DNA of 64,000 nt from Phytohabitans houttuyneae (GCF_011764425.1 NZ_BLPF01000001.1:4269001-4333000); one strand, 5' to 3'; positions 17,851 to 27,129 are shown, counted from the first letter of the stretch. The notes: generated by a model not told the origin, from the letters alone. Numbers and translations are program-made.

Positions 17851-18491
17851 TTCTCTTCCTCCACGCTCGCGGTGCGCGCCTGCGCCGTACTGGTTCGGAC
17901 GCGGTCGCCGGACCGCGGGTTCCCACCGCGGCCGCGAAGGTGACCCAGCACAACTGCCAGTTTGGCCCGGCCACGTGCGCACCGGCTCTTGACCGTGCCT
18001 TCCGCCACGCCGAGGATCACGGCCACCTCGGCGACCGGATAGCCCTGCACGTCGACGAGGATCAGCGCCGCCCGCTGCTCCTCCGGCAGCTGGCTGAGCG
18101 CCTCCCGCACGTCGAGCGCGGTGTCGTGGTCGACCAAGGGCGCCGCCGGCTCCACCGCGACAGGGCGGTCGTGCTCGGTACGGGAGCCGTCCGGCAGCGG
18201 GACGGTGGGGTGCGCCTGGCGCCGGCGGGCACGGTCGAGGCAGGCGTTTACCACGATGCGGTGCAGCCAGGTGGTGACCGCCGAGTCGCCACGGAAGCGC
18301 GCCGCCGCACGGTGCGCCGACAGCAGGGCGTCCTGCAGCGCGTCGGCTGCTTCCTCCCGGTCGGCGAGCGTACGCAGCGCCACGGCCCACAGCCGGTCGC
18401 GATGCCGGTGGAACAGCTCGGCGAACGCGTACCGATCGCCGTCGACGTGGGCGCGCAGCAGCTCGTCGTCGCTACGCGAGCTGTCGGTCAC
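17847..18491 (-). CDS. sigM: ECF RNA polymerase sigma factor SigM
   Basis: 214 residues with sigma region 2 (DRYAFAELFHRHRDRLWAVALRTLADREEAADALQDALL, about 17-57, then FRGDSAVTTWLHRIVVNACLD) and region 4 (LSQLPEEQRAALILVDVQGYPVAEVAVILGVAEGTVKSR, about 135-173). Position between the anti-sigma gene and the pseudokinase/murJ genes matches SigM of Mycobacterium and Streptomyces. It starts ten bases after the pseudokinase gene. The tail after region 4 is basic and disordered. Confidence 0.92.
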   Translation of the reverse strand: MTDSSRSDDELLRAHVDGDRYAFAELFHRHRDRLWAVALRTLADREEAADALQDALLSAHRAAARFRGDSAVTTWLHRIVVNACLDRARRRQAHPTVPLPDGSRTEHDRPVAVEPAAPLVDHDTALDVREALSQLPEEQRAALILVDVQGYPVAEVAVILGVAEGTVKSRCARGRAKLAVVLGHLRGRGGNPRSGDRVRTSTAQARTASVEEEK

Positions 18492-18500
18492 GGCTGCACA

Positions 18501-20075
18501 CTAGCTCAGCCCGGCGACCACGATTTCCTGCACGCCGACCTTGAACGGCCACTGACTGTCACCTGTACGAGGCATCTCGGTGATGAAGAAGAGCAGGTAC
18601 TGGTACTTCTGGTCCGGGTCGAAGTCGGTGAAGCTCATCTTCGTCGCGTCGAACGCCTCGAAGGGGTCGCCCACGCGCTTGAACGAGGAAACCACCTGCT
18701 TGTCGCCCGCCGCGCTGCTGCCAGGGTCGCTCCCGCCGGCCTTGAGCTCGGCGGATGCCCCACCGTTGGAGAGCGTCACGTGCACGGCGCTGACCGTGCG
18801 GGGCTCGCCGAGGTCGATGAGGATGCCCATGCCCGTCTTGAGGTTGCCGAACTTTGAGGACTTGTAACCGTTGGGCTCCCAGCCGGTGTTTTCGTTGCCG
18901 TCGACGACAGCGTCGGCGCCCTCCAGCTCGTTGCGCTGGCCGTCCGACGGGTCGACGATGCGCACCTGGTTGGCGCTGATCGCGAAGTTTTTCGGCTGCC
19001 CGCTGACCGCGCCGCCGGTGGCGGGGTCGTTGCCAGAGGTGGCCGGTGCGTTTGACGGCGGGGACGCCGTGTCGTCGGAGTCGCCGTTGCCACCCAGCGC
19101 GCTGATCCCGAAGAGCAGGCCGGCGACCGCGATGGCGAGGAGCCCCGCGACACCTGCGGCGATCTTGCGAAGCGTCGCTCGCTGGGGCTCTGGACGCACA
19201 CCGCCCGGCTCGACCGTCGCGGCGACGTCGCGAGGGCCGGACAGGAACCGCAGCGGCCCGGCCTCCTCGTAATACGGCTCGTCGGCGGCGCTGTCGAGCC
19301 GGCCCAGCTCGGCCGCCAGCACGTCGGCGGCCGGCAGCGCGAGGCGGCTGTCGAGCAGGTCCATGGTGAGGTCGTCGAGGTACGCCGGGACACCCGCGCG
19401 GATCTGGCGGGGCGCGGCAACCGCGCCGCTCGCGTCGCGCACCGCGTCGGGGAGGTTGGAGCGGCCGGCCTCGGCGTGCGGCCAGTGGCCGGTGAGCGCG
19501 AAGTAGAGGACGCCACCGATAGCCCGAACGTCGGTGTCTTGCGTGTCGGCGTTGTCGGCTCGCGCGTCGGCGAGCACGACGCGGCCGTCGTCACCGATCA
19601 GGACCGTGCCGGGGTGGATGTTGCCGTGGACCATGCCGGTCGCGTGCATCGCGGCGACCGCCTCGGCGACCGCGTGCGCCACAGTGGTGGTGCGGGTCGG
19701 GTCGAGCGGCTCCTCGGCCACGATCTCGCGCAGCGACTCGCCGTCGACCCACTCGCGCACGACATAGGCCCGGTCGGCCTCGTCGATCGCGTCGTAGACA
19801 CCGACGAGGCTTGGGTGGATCACGCGGCTCGCGGCGACCGCGGCCTGCAGCATCTCCATCGCGGAGTCGCCGCCGGGATAGCGCAGCACGACCGCGACCG
19901 GGCGCCGGAGCACAACGTCGACACCCCGCCAGACCTGCCGGCCGGCGCTGTCGTTGTTGATGTGCTCCGCCAGCTCGTACCTCTCGGCCAGAATCTCACC
20001 GAGGGTGGGCGCACCGAAGGTCATGACCTGAGGCGCGCTCTCGCTCGCCTCCTGACCTTCGCCGACCTGGGTCAC
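18501..20075 (-). CDS. membrane pseudokinase (MviN/MurJ partner type)
   Basis: 524 residues: degenerate protein kinase domain (about 25-265), a membrane helix (about 310-330), a Ser/Pro/Asp linker, and an exported C-terminal domain (about 365-524) that looks like a carbohydrate-binding jelly roll (VVDGNENTGWEPN, ILIDLGEPRTVSAVHVTL). Key kinase residues are lost: the VAIK lysine region reads VAVVLR, the HRDxKxxN loop reads HGNIHPGTV, and DFG reads LADARA. In Mycobacterium the same pseudokinase is fused to MurJ and, once phosphorylated, recruits FhaA. Here it is separate from murJ. Confidence 0.85.
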   Translation of the reverse strand: MTQVGEGQEASESAPQVMTFGAPTLGEILAERYELAEHINNDSAGRQVWRGVDVVLRRPVAVVLRYPGGDSAMEMLQAAVAASRVIHPSLVGVYDAIDEADRAYVVREWVDGESLREIVAEEPLDPTRTTTVAHAVAEAVAAMHATGMVHGNIHPGTVLIGDDGRVVLADARADNADTQDTDVRAIGGVLYFALTGHWPHAEAGRSNLPDAVRDASGAVAAPRQIRAGVPAYLDDLTMDLLDSRLALPAADVLAAELGRLDSAADEPYYEEAGPLRFLSGPRDVAATVEPGGVRPEPQRATLRKIAAGVAGLLAIAVAGLLFGISALGGNGDSDDTASPPSNAPATSGNDPATGGAVSGQPKNFAISANQVRIVDPSDGQRNELEGADAVVDGNENTGWEPNGYKSSKFGNLKTGMGILIDLGEPRTVSAVHVTLSNGGASAELKAGGSDPGSSAAGDKQVVSSFKRVGDPFEAFDATKMSFTDFDPDQKYQYLLFFITEMPRTGDSQWPFKVGVQEIVVAGLS

Positions 20076-20359
20076 CCCGTCCTCCCTCGGTGATCGTGTC
20101 GATCAGTGGACCCGCACGCTGTCTTGCGATCTGACCGCTTTTGCCGGCGCCGGCATCCCGGCGGCAGGCACAACTCATAGCGTAGGCGCTACCCGCACCC
20201 GACGAGTGCGACCTTACCTGGGTCATGCGACCTCTCGACACGTCATCTTGGCGTGGCAACCGGCCTGATGCGAGTCGTCGAGTCGGGCTTGACCGCTAAG
20301 TTGCAATCGTCCCGCTTTGAAGCGTCCTGCAAATAGTGCCTTATAGGTACGCTTTTGCC
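20076..20359. promoter_or_regulatory. divergent promoter region
   Basis: 284 bases between the pseudokinase (minus) and the ATPase gene (plus). The last 60 bases are AT-richer, with TATAGGT at 20343-20349 as a possible -10 close to ATG 20360; a very short leader is possible. Nothing else recognised. Confidence 0.35.
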
Positions 20360-21931
20360 ATGTCTGATCTTGCGGGACAGGTGCGCGACGGGTACGCCTT
20401 CGACGGGCCGGCCCTGGACCTTGGCGCGCTCGTAGTGGACGGTCGTGGCGATCCCGGCGCGAAGGTGCGCATCCCGCTCGGCATGCTCAACCGGCACGGC
20501 TTGGTGGCGGGCGCCACAGGCACCGGCAAGACCAAGACCCTCCAGGTGATGGCCGAGCAGCTCAGCGCCGCCGGCGTGCCCGTTTTTCTCGCCGACATCA
20601 AGGGCGACGTCTCGGGCATGTCGGTCGCCGGTACCGCTAACGAGAAGATCACCGCCAGGGCCGCCGAGATCGGGCAGGACTGGCAGCCGGTGGCGTACCC
20701 GGTCGAGTTCTACGCGCTGGGCGGGCATGGAACGGGTATCCCGGTGCGGGCGACGATCACCTCGTTCGGCCCGGTGCTTCTGTCCAAGGTGCTCGGGCTT
20801 TCGGACGTACAGTCGTCGTCCCTGAACCTGATCTTCCACTTCGCCGACGCGAACGGATTGCCGCTGCTGGACATCAAGGACCTGCGGTCCGTCATCCAGT
20901 ACCTGGTCTCCGACGAGGGAGCCGAACAACTGCGGTCGCTCGGCGGGCTCTCCAAGCAGACTGCGGGAGTCCTGCTGCGTGAGCTGGTGGCGTTTTCCGA
21001 CGCGGGCGCGGACGACTTCTTCGGCGAACCCGAGTTCGACACCGCCGACCTGATGCGGACGGCACCCGACGGGCGGGGTGTGGCCTCGATCCTGGAGCTG
21101 CCCGGCGTTGTGGCACAGCCGGCGCTCTTCTCCTCTTTTCTTATGTGGCTGCTCGCCGACCTCTTCCAGGACCTGCCTGAGGTCGGCGACGTCGACAAGC
21201 CGAAGCTGGTGTTCTTCTTCGACGAGGCGCACCTTCTCTTCAAGGACGCGTCCAAGGACTTCCTGGAGTCGATCACGCAGACGGTGCGGCTGATCCGCTC
21301 CAAGGGGGTTGGCGTCTTCTTCGTGACCCAGACGCCCAAGGACGTGCACCCTGACGTGCTCGCCCAGCTGGGCAACCGGGTGCAGCACGCGCTCCGGGCG
21401 TACACGCCGGACGACGCAAAGGCACTCAAGGCGACCGCCTCGACGTTCCCCCGCTCGGCGTACGACCTGGAGGAGGTGCTCACCCAGCTCGGCACCGGTG
21501 AGGCGATCGTGACCGTGCTGTCGGAGAACGGTGCGCCGACACCGGTCGCCTGGACCCGCCTCTGCGCACCCCGCTCGCTGATGGGCGCCGCCGACGCCGC
21601 GGCGATGACGGCGGCCGTGAAGGGCTCGTCGCTGTACCCGAAGTACGCCGAGCCGGTCGACCGGGAGTCCGCGTACGAGAAGCTGGCCGCCCGCGTGGCA
21701 CCGCCGTCCACAGGCAGTTATCCACAGGGCTCAACCGCGCCCGACGCTCCTCCCGCACAGAGTTATCCACAGGGCGACAAGCCACCGAAGGCGCAAAAGG
21801 ACGAGCCCAACATGGTCGAGAAGGTGCTCGGCTCCACCGCCACGAAGTCGTTCGTCCGAGCCGCCGCCACAGCCGCCGGCGCCGCAATAGCCCGACAGAT
21901 CTTCGGCACCGCCAAACGCCGCCGCCGCTAG
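20360..21931 (+). CDS. HerA/DUF853-type ATPase
   Basis: 523 residues from ATG 20360 (MSDLAGQVRDGYAFDGPAL). P-loop GLVAGATGTGKTKTLQVMAEQL (about residues 49-70), Walker B KLVFFFDEAHLLF, an arginine-rich segment TVRLIRSKGVGVFFVTQTP, and NRVQHALRAYTPDDAKALKATA. This is the bacterial HerA-like helicase/translocase family often called DUF853; the biochemical role is not established. The C-terminal linker has two SYPQG motifs whose codons contain perfect DnaA boxes, then ends with a basic tail. It lies on plus inside a minus-strand block, between murJ and its pseudokinase. Confidence 0.88.
   Translation: MSDLAGQVRDGYAFDGPALDLGALVVDGRGDPGAKVRIPLGMLNRHGLVAGATGTGKTKTLQVMAEQLSAAGVPVFLADIKGDVSGMSVAGTANEKITARAAEIGQDWQPVAYPVEFYALGGHGTGIPVRATITSFGPVLLSKVLGLSDVQSSSLNLIFHFADANGLPLLDIKDLRSVIQYLVSDEGAEQLRSLGGLSKQTAGVLLRELVAFSDAGADDFFGEPEFDTADLMRTAPDGRGVASILELPGVVAQPALFSSFLMWLLADLFQDLPEVGDVDKPKLVFFFDEAHLLFKDASKDFLESITQTVRLIRSKGVGVFFVTQTPKDVHPDVLAQLGNRVQHALRAYTPDDAKALKATASTFPRSAYDLEEVLTQLGTGEAIVTVLSENGAPTPVAWTRLCAPRSLMGAADAAAMTAAVKGSSLYPKYAEPVDRESAYEKLAARVAPPSTGSYPQGSTAPDAPPAQSYPQGDKPPKAQKDEPNMVEKVLGSTATKSFVRAAATAAGAAIARQIFGTAKRRRR
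21718..21726 (+). promoter_or_regulatory. DnaA box inside the ATPase gene
   Basis: Perfect TTATCCACA in coding DNA (Ser-Tyr-Pro-Gln-Gly). A second copy lies 55 bases on, within the same 15-base word AGTTATCCACAGGGC. Confidence 0.4.
21773..21781 (+). promoter_or_regulatory. DnaA box inside the ATPase gene
   Basis: Second perfect TTATCCACA, again read as Tyr-Pro-Gln. It uses TAT and CCA, where most of the gene prefers TAC and CCG/CCC. Confidence 0.4.
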
Positions 21932-22007
21932 CCGCACTCCGCGCGCCGCCAGCCGCCAGCAGGCTGATCAACCGCGAGCAGTGCGGCAGGGCGGCAGCGG
22001 CGCGGGG

Positions 22008-23774
22008 CTAGCGGCGGATCTTGCGGCGCACCAGCGCGAACACGCTGTTGATCTCGGAGACCTTCAGGCCCAGCGCGATGGCTATATAAGTGCCGACGAT
22101 CGCCACGCCGCCTACCGCCAGCTGGAGCAGCGACTCGGGCTTGCTGGGTGTCCAGCCGCCGGGCAGCACGTACATCACGGCGAGGCCGACCACTGTCGCG
22201 CCGACGGCGGCCACGCCGACCTTGACGAACGTGACAAGGATTCCGCCCAGCCCGATCGCCCCGATCCGGCGGTGCATCAGCCAGGCGGTGATCAGGCCCG
22301 AGGCGGCGAACGACAGCGCGTTGGCGAACATCAGCCCCGGCGCCGCGAACGCCGCCGAGAAGAGCGCGAACACGATCAGCTGCACGAGGATCCGCAGGCC
22401 CACCACCGGAAGGTTGACCAGCGCGGCGGCCTTCGTCTCCTGCCGCGCGTACAGCCCGACCGTGAAGAGCTGGCTGATCGAGAAGGGCACCAGCGCGACC
22501 GCGGTCGCGACGAGCACCACCGCGGTCTCGGTCGCGTCCTCCTGCGTGTAGGCACCGCTGCGGAACAGTGCCACGGAGATCGGCGCGGCCAGCACCGCGT
22601 AGCAGATCGCGACCGGCGTCAGGACGGCCGTGATCATGCGGGTGCCGCGGGCGAGGTCGGCGGCCATGTCCCCATGCCGATGGTCGGCCGCCGCCGAGCT
22701 CATCCGCGGGGTGAGGGCCGTGATGATGGAGACGCCGATGATGCCGTGCGCCATGTACATCAAAAGGAAGACGTTGTTGTAGATGGCTGGACCGGCGGCG
22801 TCCTCCTCCCCGGCGCGGTTGAGGAGGTTGATAGCGACCGCCTGGCCGATCTGGGTGACCACGACGTAGCAGAGCGCCCAGCCACCGATCCGGCCGAGCT
22901 CGCGAAGGCCGAGTGCGCGGAAGTCGAAGCGCCACTTCCAGCGGTAGCCCACCTTGCGCAGCGCGGGCAGCAGGCCGACGCTCTGGATCACGACGCCGAG
23001 CAGCGTGCCGCCGCCGAGAAGGAGTATCTGACCGGTGGTCATCTGCTCGGGCCGCAGCGCCTCGGCGCCGTAAATGATCATGTACACGATGCCGGTCGCG
23101 ATCACGACCAGGTTGTTGAGGATCGGCGTGAACATCGGCGTCGCGAAGTGGCCGCGCGTGTTCAGCACCGCGGTGAGGATGCCGGAGACACCGATGAAGA
23201 AGATCATCGGAAGCATCAGGTACGAGAGCTTCGTGACCAGGTCCTGGAAGGCCTCGCTGGACTTATCGCTCGTGTAGAGCACGGTCAACACCGACGCTGT
23301 CGCCGTCACGAGCACCGCGGCGCCGCCGAGCACCAGCACGGTGAGGGTCACGAGCCGCTGGGTGTACGCCTCGCCGCGATCCGCGTCAGCCTTCCGCCGC
23401 CGGACCAGCACCGGGATGATCGTGCTGCTCAGCAGCGCGCCGAGCAGCAGCTCGTACACGATGCCGGGCAGGACCTGCGCGGTCGTGTACGCGTTGTTGA
23501 TCGCGCCGCCGCCGAGCGCGGCGGCAAGGATCACCGTGCGGAGGAAGCCGGTGCCGCGGCTGACCAGGCTTCCGACCGCCATGATCGCGCTGTTGCTCGC
23601 CGCGCTCCCCTGCTCGACCTCGACGGCCGGCTCGAGATCGGGAGAGGACTCGAGGCCGGGGGCGGGGTGCATGCCGGGCGGCATCGCCTGGGTGGAAATC
23701 AGCACGGCACCATCCGGGTACTGCTGGTGTGCGCTGTGCCCCGCGTTGGCACTCTTATAGAGGCCGCCGCCCAT
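22008..23774 (-). CDS. murJ: lipid II flippase MurJ (MviN)
   Basis: 588 residues from ATG 23774, starting right after the stop of the upstream gene. After a hydrophilic N-terminus of about 70 residues there are about 14 predicted membrane helices, beginning AIMAVGSLVSRGTGFLRTVILAAALG, the MviN hallmark, and including NAYTTAQVLPGIVYELLLGALLSSTIIPVLVRR. It flips lipid-linked peptidoglycan precursor across the membrane. It lacks the fused pseudokinase domain of mycobacterial MviN; that domain is encoded separately at 18501-20075. Confidence 0.94.
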   Translation of the reverse strand: MGGGLYKSANAGHSAHQQYPDGAVLISTQAMPPGMHPAPGLESSPDLEPAVEVEQGSAASNSAIMAVGSLVSRGTGFLRTVILAAALGGGAINNAYTTAQVLPGIVYELLLGALLSSTIIPVLVRRRKADADRGEAYTQRLVTLTVLVLGGAAVLVTATASVLTVLYTSDKSSEAFQDLVTKLSYLMLPMIFFIGVSGILTAVLNTRGHFATPMFTPILNNLVVIATGIVYMIIYGAEALRPEQMTTGQILLLGGGTLLGVVIQSVGLLPALRKVGYRWKWRFDFRALGLRELGRIGGWALCYVVVTQIGQAVAINLLNRAGEEDAAGPAIYNNVFLLMYMAHGIIGVSIITALTPRMSSAAADHRHGDMAADLARGTRMITAVLTPVAICYAVLAAPISVALFRSGAYTQEDATETAVVLVATAVALVPFSISQLFTVGLYARQETKAAALVNLPVVGLRILVQLIVFALFSAAFAAPGLMFANALSFAASGLITAWLMHRRIGAIGLGGILVTFVKVGVAAVGATVVGLAVMYVLPGGWTPSKPESLLQLAVGGVAIVGTYIAIALGLKVSEINSVFALVRRKIRR

Positions 23775-23775
23775 C

Positions 23776-24624
23776 TCAACCCCGCTTCTGATCGCTGCCG
23801 TCCCGAGGCAAGGGTACGGGCACTCCGCCCGCCAGGACGTCCACGACCCAGGCGGCTTCGGCGGGTGCGACCGGGTCGGCGAGCGCGTCGAGGAGGGTGG
23901 GGTGATCGCACCCGGCCGACTCCAGCGCGTCGAGCAGTGCGGCCCTGTCACCGACCCGGGCGAGCGCGCGAACCCGCTCGGTGCACCACGGCTCGGCGGC
24001 CAGCCGCGCCACCCGCAGCCGCGCCAGCCGTACCAGCTCCGCCAGGCCGTCAAAGGGAAAGACGTCGCTTCCCGCGTACCGCAACGTGCCCGCCACACCC
24101 TCACCCGGCACGCCGAGGTAGTCGGTCACCTGGTCCTCGGTCAGCACCCGCGGCGAGTACGCGAAAAGCGGCTCCTGCTCGTCCGGCGGCACCGGCACCC
24201 GGAGCGACCGCAGCGCGGTGCCGAGCAGGTCGCGTACCGCCGCGGCGTCGTCCTCGGGCGTGATCGGCGCAAACCGGCACAGCAGCGCGACCGGCAGCCC
24301 GGGGTGCGGCAGCGACGGGTCGTCGAGCGCCACCACTCGGCCCACAAGGTCCAGCTCGGGCCAGAGCAGGCCGTGCGGGTGCCACCGCGAGCGGTCGTCC
24401 CACGCCATCGGTATCGGCTCGGGGCTCACCGGTGTGCGCAGGCCGAGCGCGTACGTGCCGTACTGCCGGTCGAGGTCCAGCACCAGCGCGTAGCCGCCGG
24501 CGATCGGGAACGTCGCGCGCAGCTCCGCGGGGTCCGGATCGGGGTCAGCGGGGGCGCGGAAGAAGTAGTCGGCCCAGAACGCCGGATCGTGACTGAGCGT
24601 CCGCAGGGCATCGGGTACCGGCAC
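23776..24624 (-). CDS. conserved hypothetical protein beside murJ
   Basis: 282 residues, soluble, no signal peptide. Repeated acidic/Pro-rich stretches and motifs such as DPAFWADYFFRAP, GYALVLDLDRQYGTYALGLRTP and WDDRSRWHPHGLLWPELDL. The last 70 residues look like short helical repeats (RVRALARVGDRAALLDALESAG, HPTLLDALADPVAP). I do not recognise the family. It sits between cca (divergent) and murJ, with one base between its stop and the murJ ATG, so the two are coupled. A role in envelope growth is only suggested by position. Confidence 0.7.
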   Translation of the reverse strand: MPVPDALRTLSHDPAFWADYFFRAPADPDPDPAELRATFPIAGGYALVLDLDRQYGTYALGLRTPVSPEPIPMAWDDRSRWHPHGLLWPELDLVGRVVALDDPSLPHPGLPVALLCRFAPITPEDDAAAVRDLLGTALRSLRVPVPPDEQEPLFAYSPRVLTEDQVTDYLGVPGEGVAGTLRYAGSDVFPFDGLAELVRLARLRVARLAAEPWCTERVRALARVGDRAALLDALESAGCDHPTLLDALADPVAPAEAAWVVDVLAGGVPVPLPRDGSDQKRG

Positions 24625-24662
24625 GTTGTGACATCCTGCCCCACCGATAGGCTGGCTGTCCC

Positions 24663-26108
24663 ATGTCCAAGACTTCGAACGCCACGGGGCTCACCGATGC
24701 GCAGCGCAACGCCGTGGCCGAGCTGATGCGGGTCTCCCCGATCGCCGACGAGCTCGGCCGCCGCTTCGCCAAAGCCGGGTACGAGCTGCACCTGGTCGGC
24801 GGTTCCGTGCGCGACGCGCTGCTCGGCAGGCTCGGTGACGACCTGGACTTCACCACCGACGCCAGGCCGGACGACATTCTCCGCGTGATCAAGGGGTGGG
24901 CCGAGACCACCTGGGAGACCGGCCGCGAGTTCGGCACGATCGGCGCCCAGCGGCACGGCCTGCGGCTGGAGATCACCACGTTCCGCTCGGAGGCGTACGA
25001 CGGGGTGACCCGCAACCCCGTCGTGCAGTACGGCGACAACCTCCTGGACGACCTGCGCCGCCGCGACTTCACGGTGAACGCGATGGCGGTGAGCCTGCCC
25101 GAGCACCGGTTCACCGATCCCTACGGTGGGCTCGACGACCTCGCCGGCCGGCGCCTGCGGACTCCGGGCACACCGCAGGAGTCGTTCGGCGACGACCCGC
25201 TGCGGATGCTGCGTGCCGCGCGCTTCGCCGCCCAGCTGCGCTTCGCGGTCGACCCGGACGTGGTCGCGGCGATGACCGCGATGGCGGCCGACCTCGACCG
25301 CATCACCGTCGAGCGGATCCGCGACGAGTTCACCAAGCTGCTCAGCGGCGCCGACCCGGTCACCGGGCTGCGGCTGCTGGTCGACACCGGCCTGGCCGAC
25401 CACTTCCTGCCCGAGCTGCCCGGGCTCAAGCTCGCGATCGACGAGCACGCGCAGCACAAGGACGTGTACGAGCACACGCTCACCGTCGTGAGCAACGCGG
25501 TGCGGCTGGAGGGCGACGGCGGGCCGGACTTCATCCTGCGGATGGCCGCGCTCATGCACGACGTGGGCAAGCCGGCCACAAAGGCGGTCGGCTCCGACAA
25601 CCGGGTCAGCTTCCACCACCACGAGGTGGTCGGCGCGCGCATGACCAAGCTGCGGATGAAGGAGCTGCGCTACCCCAAGGACGTGACGTCCGACGTGGTC
25701 AAGCTTGTCGCGCTCCACCTTCGCTTTTACGGGTACGGGCGGGGAGAGTGGACCGACTCTGCGGTGCGGCGGTACGTCACCGACGCCGGTGACCTCCTCC
25801 CCCGCCTGCACAAGCTCACGCGCTCGGACTGCACGACGCGTAACCGGCGCAAGGCGGCTCAGCTGGCCTCCGACTACGACGCGCTGGAGGAACGGATCGC
25901 GCAGATCCAGGAGGCGGAGGACCTGGCGCGGGTCCGCCCCGACCTCGACGGCAACGCGATCATGGAATTGCTCGGCGTGCCGCCCGGCCCCATCGTCGGC
26001 CGCGCGTGGCGCCACCTCAAGGAGGTCCGCCTGGAGCACGGGCCGCTCGACCGGGACGAGGCCGAGGCCGAGCTGCTGCGGTGGGCGCGCGACCAAGGTG
26101 TGATCTAG
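24663..26108 (+). CDS. cca: CCA tRNA nucleotidyltransferase
   Basis: 481 residues. Adds CCA to tRNA 3' ends. The class II nucleotidyltransferase head domain is at about 40-180 (HLVGGSVRDALLGRLGDDLDFTTDARPD with the catalytic DxD, then RDFTVNAMAVSL and GDDPLRMLRAARFAAQLRF). A central HD domain follows (HAQHKDVYEHTLTV, AALMHDVGKPATKA, about 260-310), as in the CCA-adding HD subfamily of actinobacteria. The C-terminal RRKAAQLASDYDALEERI is helical. Its start is 38 bases from the divergent hypothetical gene. Confidence 0.95.
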   Translation: MSKTSNATGLTDAQRNAVAELMRVSPIADELGRRFAKAGYELHLVGGSVRDALLGRLGDDLDFTTDARPDDILRVIKGWAETTWETGREFGTIGAQRHGLRLEITTFRSEAYDGVTRNPVVQYGDNLLDDLRRRDFTVNAMAVSLPEHRFTDPYGGLDDLAGRRLRTPGTPQESFGDDPLRMLRAARFAAQLRFAVDPDVVAAMTAMAADLDRITVERIRDEFTKLLSGADPVTGLRLLVDTGLADHFLPELPGLKLAIDEHAQHKDVYEHTLTVVSNAVRLEGDGGPDFILRMAALMHDVGKPATKAVGSDNRVSFHHHEVVGARMTKLRMKELRYPKDVTSDVVKLVALHLRFYGYGRGEWTDSAVRRYVTDAGDLLPRLHKLTRSDCTTRNRRKAAQLASDYDALEERIAQIQEAEDLARVRPDLDGNAIMELLGVPPGPIVGRAWRHLKEVRLEHGPLDRDEAEAELLRWARDQGVI

Positions 26109-26224
26109 CCAGTCGGACGGGTCTCAAAGGCCAGCCGGTTTGTTGGTTACCGGGCGTGGCGCGCCTCGACTACCGTCGCTCGCGAAGTGGGGGCGACATT
26201 TCCGTGCGGTGGGGGAGGTAGCTG

Positions 26225-27094
26225 ATGCAGCCGTGTGCGGTCTGCGGGGGCGTACAGGTGGACGCCGCTGGCTACTGCACGCAGTGCCGCACGTTCCGGG
26301 GAGTACCGCAGCCTCCACCTGGTTATCCACAGGCACCCCCGCCGGCGTACACCGGTTATCCACAGCCCGGCAGCCCACCGGCGTACCCGACGAGCGTGCC
26401 GCCGGCGGGATATCCGACGAGCGTGCCGCCGTCGTACGCGCAGCAGACCAGCGGCGGTGGCTACCCCGGTTACCCACAGCAGCAGCCGCAGCGCGGCCGC
26501 TCCTTCCTCGTTCCCCTGGTCGCCCTCGCCTCGACGCTTGTGGTCCTGGTTGTCGCGATCGTGATCGTGGCCGCGGTCCGCGGGGGTGACGAAGAGCCGG
26601 TTGGCAGCCCCACGACCAGCGCTCCCACCAGCGCGGGGCCGGGCGAGAGCCAGAGTGCCGCGCCCGCCGGCGACATCGACCAGTGCGTGATCGGCACCTG
26701 GCAGGTCACGTCGCACCGGGAGGACGTGCCGGTCGAGGGCGTGGGAAAGGTGACGTTCATCGGTGGTGAGGGCGCCACACTCCAGCTCAACGCGGACGGC
26801 ACCGGCGAGACCGACTACCGCAGCGGCACCGAGTTCCAGGGCACGACCGGCGGCCGGACGTACAAGCTGGAGGTCTCCGGCAAGCTGACCTTCGAGTACA
26901 CGGCGCGCAGCGGCAGTGCCGAGTTCACCGACGTCAACTCGAACGCGAGCGGCAAGCTCTTCATCGACGGCGAGCAGTACGGCGGCTCGATCCCGTTCAA
27001 CGCCGAGGCGGACACCTCCACGTACACGTGCTCGACCGGCCTGCTGACGCAGAAGACGTTCCTCTACACCACCGAGTACGAGCGGGTCAGCTGA
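26225..27094 (+). CDS. zinc-ribbon membrane protein with exported beta-rich domain
   Basis: 289 residues, four parts. Residues 1-25 are a zinc ribbon (CAVCGGVQVDAAGYCTQC). Residues 25-95 are a Pro/Tyr/Gly-rich linker with repeated GYPQ and AYPTS. One membrane helix follows (about 98-120, LVPLVALASTLVVLVVAIVIVAAV). The exported part (about 150-289) starts with CVIGTWQVTSH and looks like a lipocalin-type beta barrel; it has one Cys pair (CVIG and TCSTG). GGGGGAGG precedes the ATG. The ligand is unknown. Two perfect DnaA boxes lie in the GYPQ codons. Confidence 0.75.
   Translation: MQPCAVCGGVQVDAAGYCTQCRTFRGVPQPPPGYPQAPPPAYTGYPQPGSPPAYPTSVPPAGYPTSVPPSYAQQTSGGGYPGYPQQQPQRGRSFLVPLVALASTLVVLVVAIVIVAAVRGGDEEPVGSPTTSAPTSAGPGESQSAAPAGDIDQCVIGTWQVTSHREDVPVEGVGKVTFIGGEGATLQLNADGTGETDYRSGTEFQGTTGGRTYKLEVSGKLTFEYTARSGSAEFTDVNSNASGKLFIDGEQYGGSIPFNAEADTSTYTCSTGLLTQKTFLYTTEYERVS
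26333..26341 (+). promoter_or_regulatory. DnaA box in the GYPQ linker
   Basis: Perfect TTATCCACA read as Tyr-Pro-Gln in the zinc-ribbon membrane gene. Confidence 0.38.
26356..26364 (+). promoter_or_regulatory. DnaA box in the GYPQ linker
   Basis: Second perfect TTATCCACA, 23 bases after the first, same Tyr-Pro-Gln reading. A weaker TTACCCACA follows about 110 bases later. Confidence 0.38.
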
Positions 27095-27129
27095 GCGACG
27101 CTGTCGTACCCCCGGGCAAGAATGGGGTC

